Below, piece after piece: positions 63,243-64,000 of a stretch of 64,000 nt of DNA; within the stretch, counting starts at the first letter, position 1; each line of letters opens with the position of its first letter. The stretch spans positions 1-64,000 of the forward strand of contig NZ_JASHKR010000016.1 of NCBI RefSeq assembly GCF_030056815.1, read 5' to 3'. The translations under genes were made by a program, and so were the position numbers. Below the pieces are notes generated by a model. It saw only the letters and a list, made by a program, of their open reading frames with translations, was not told where the DNA came from and searched no databases. Source of the stretch: Rhodococcus sp. IEGM 1379. GTDB lineage: Bacteria; Actinomycetota; Actinomycetes; Mycobacteriales; Mycobacteriaceae.

Positions 63243-64000
63243 GCCGACGCCCCTTCGAGGTTCACATGATGATCGAATTGATCTGCAATGGAAAGAAATA
63301 CGGTTTCCAGCGAAGCAGCCCGAGCATCCAATCCGGACAAGGTCACGTTGTTTCGCTGCGCCCATACCAGGAGTTCGGTGAGTGTTTCCTGCACTGTGGC
63401 GGTCGTGATGACAACACTGTCGTTTTCGGTATGCATCTCGGTGCCCGACAGGACAGGAAGCGCAAGAGTCGGCCGGTTCACCTTGATCTGAGCCGGATGA
63501 TCAGCAACCACCTCGGCAACCGTCCCACTGCGCACTACCGAACCCCGGTGCATGATCGCCAACTGGTCACACAGAGACTCCGCCTCGTCGAGGTAGTGCG
63601 TCGTCAACATGATCGTGACACCCGATGCCTTCAGGTGAGCGATCAATTGCCAGGTGTTACGACGACTTTCGGGGTCGAGTCCAGTCGTCGGCTCGTCCAG
63701 GAACAGCACCAGCGGTTGACCGATGATCGCGCAGGCCAAGTCCAGTCGACGCGCTTCGCCGCCGGAAAGGAACTTCACACGAGTCTCACTGCGATCGCGC
63801 ATGTCTACTCGCTCGAGCACGTCGTCGACTGGTAGCGGGTTCGTGCAGGTTCCCGCCCACATCGACAGGCTCTCACGTGCGGTGAGATCCTGTGGTAATC
63901 CACCTTTTTGGAGCATGATGCCCACGCTCGGCCGAAGGTCCTTGCGCTGACGCACCGGATCCATACCCAGAACACTTACTGTTCCCTCGGTAGCGCGCGA
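63239..64000 (-). CDS. ABC transporter ATP-binding protein (partial, runs off the window)
   Basis: The last 253 residues of a DrrA-like ATPase are present: SVGIMLQKGGLPQDLTARES (Q-loop), signature LSGGEARRLDLACAI, Walker B LVLFLDEPTTGLDPESRR, and H-loop LTTHYLDEAESLCDQLAIM. The Walker A and N-terminus lie beyond 64000; the frame is open to the edge. First gene visible of a four-gene operon with the permease, kinase and response regulator. Confidence 0.9.
   Translation of the reverse strand, partial: SRATEGTVSVLGMDPVRQRKDLRPSVGIMLQKGGLPQDLTARESLSMWAGTCTNPLPVDDVLERVDMRDRSETRVKFLSGGEARRLDLACAIIGQPLVLFLDEPTTGLDPESRRNTWQLIAHLKASGVTIMLTTHYLDEAESLCDQLAIMHRGSVVRSGTVAEVVADHPAQIKVNRPTLALPVLSGTEMHTENDSVVITTATVQETLTELLVWAQRNNVTLSGLDARAASLETVFLSIADQFDHHVNLEGASA

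Overview
The window reads as a chromosome segment of a mycolic-acid actinobacterium, most probably Rhodococcus (R. erythropolis/R. qingshengii type). The grounds are moderately high GC, frequent GTG and TTG starts, many 4-bp start/stop overlaps, and the block dnaB-rplI-rpsR-ssb-rpsF ... GT87-ponA1-DUF5318 / PadR-ino1. That block follows the Mycobacterium tuberculosis order Rv0058-Rv0046c, which lies near oriC. The left edge carries what looks like an rRNA-operon promoter and boxA leader reading out of the window. No organism assignment could be tested by search.

Layout. 1-956: rrn promoter/leader and a long gene-poor stretch. 956-7103: winged-helix protein, a CoA-transferase pair with a divergent IclR regulator, an AlkD-like repair protein, an orphan regulator and an SRPBCC protein. 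7104-10250: a decayed stretch with remnants of a CocE-type esterase, a short-chain dehydrogenase and an MmyB-type regulator. 10251-13785: dnaB and the rpsF-ssb-rpsR-rplI operon, separated by a cluster of DnaA-box-like sites and a terminator. 13923-21013: an apparent insertion into the conserved order (a GT87 enzyme, GNAT, a DUF4190-like protein, a 1280-residue HTH-STAND-WD40 protein and a small LuxR-type protein). 21015-27808: GT87-PonA1-DUF5318 and PadR-Ino1.

28058-39694 is a mixed region: TetR/2OG oxygenase, a truncated PI-PLC sitting between imperfect 25-bp direct repeats, SelO, AIM24, an old-yellow-enzyme/FAD reductase, a MocR remnant, SPFH/NfeD, a YVTN beta-propeller and a broken metallo-beta-lactamase. 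39795-48300 holds a TY-Chap-like protein, a second PonA paralogue and a five-gene sugar ABC importer ending in a 69-residue membrane protein, which resembles the corynebacterial MusKEFGI layout. 48414-51349 holds a DUF2786/TIGR04338 pair, an XRE regulator ending in -AA and a ClpP pair whose promoter carries a nested inverted repeat. This looks like a PopR/ClpP3-ClpP4-type self-limiting proteolysis circuit.

51589-57928: F420-type oxidoreductase, a secreted GH79-like hydrolase, and an acyl-CoA dehydrogenase/acyl-CoA ligase/TetR unit with two matching operator palindromes. 58120-60679: an amino-acid ABC importer with fused binding protein and permease. 60691-64000: an ABC-2 exporter co-transcribed with a DesK/NarL-type two-component system, cut by the window edge.

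No CRISPR array, complete insertion sequence, prophage or complete tRNA gene was seen. The most system-like novelty candidates are the ClpP/XRE circuit beside the DUF2786-metallohydrolase pair, the DnaA-box cluster at dnaB, the direct-repeat-flanked PI-PLC block and the STAND/WD40 locus. All functions are inferred by reading the sequence; none was confirmed by database search.
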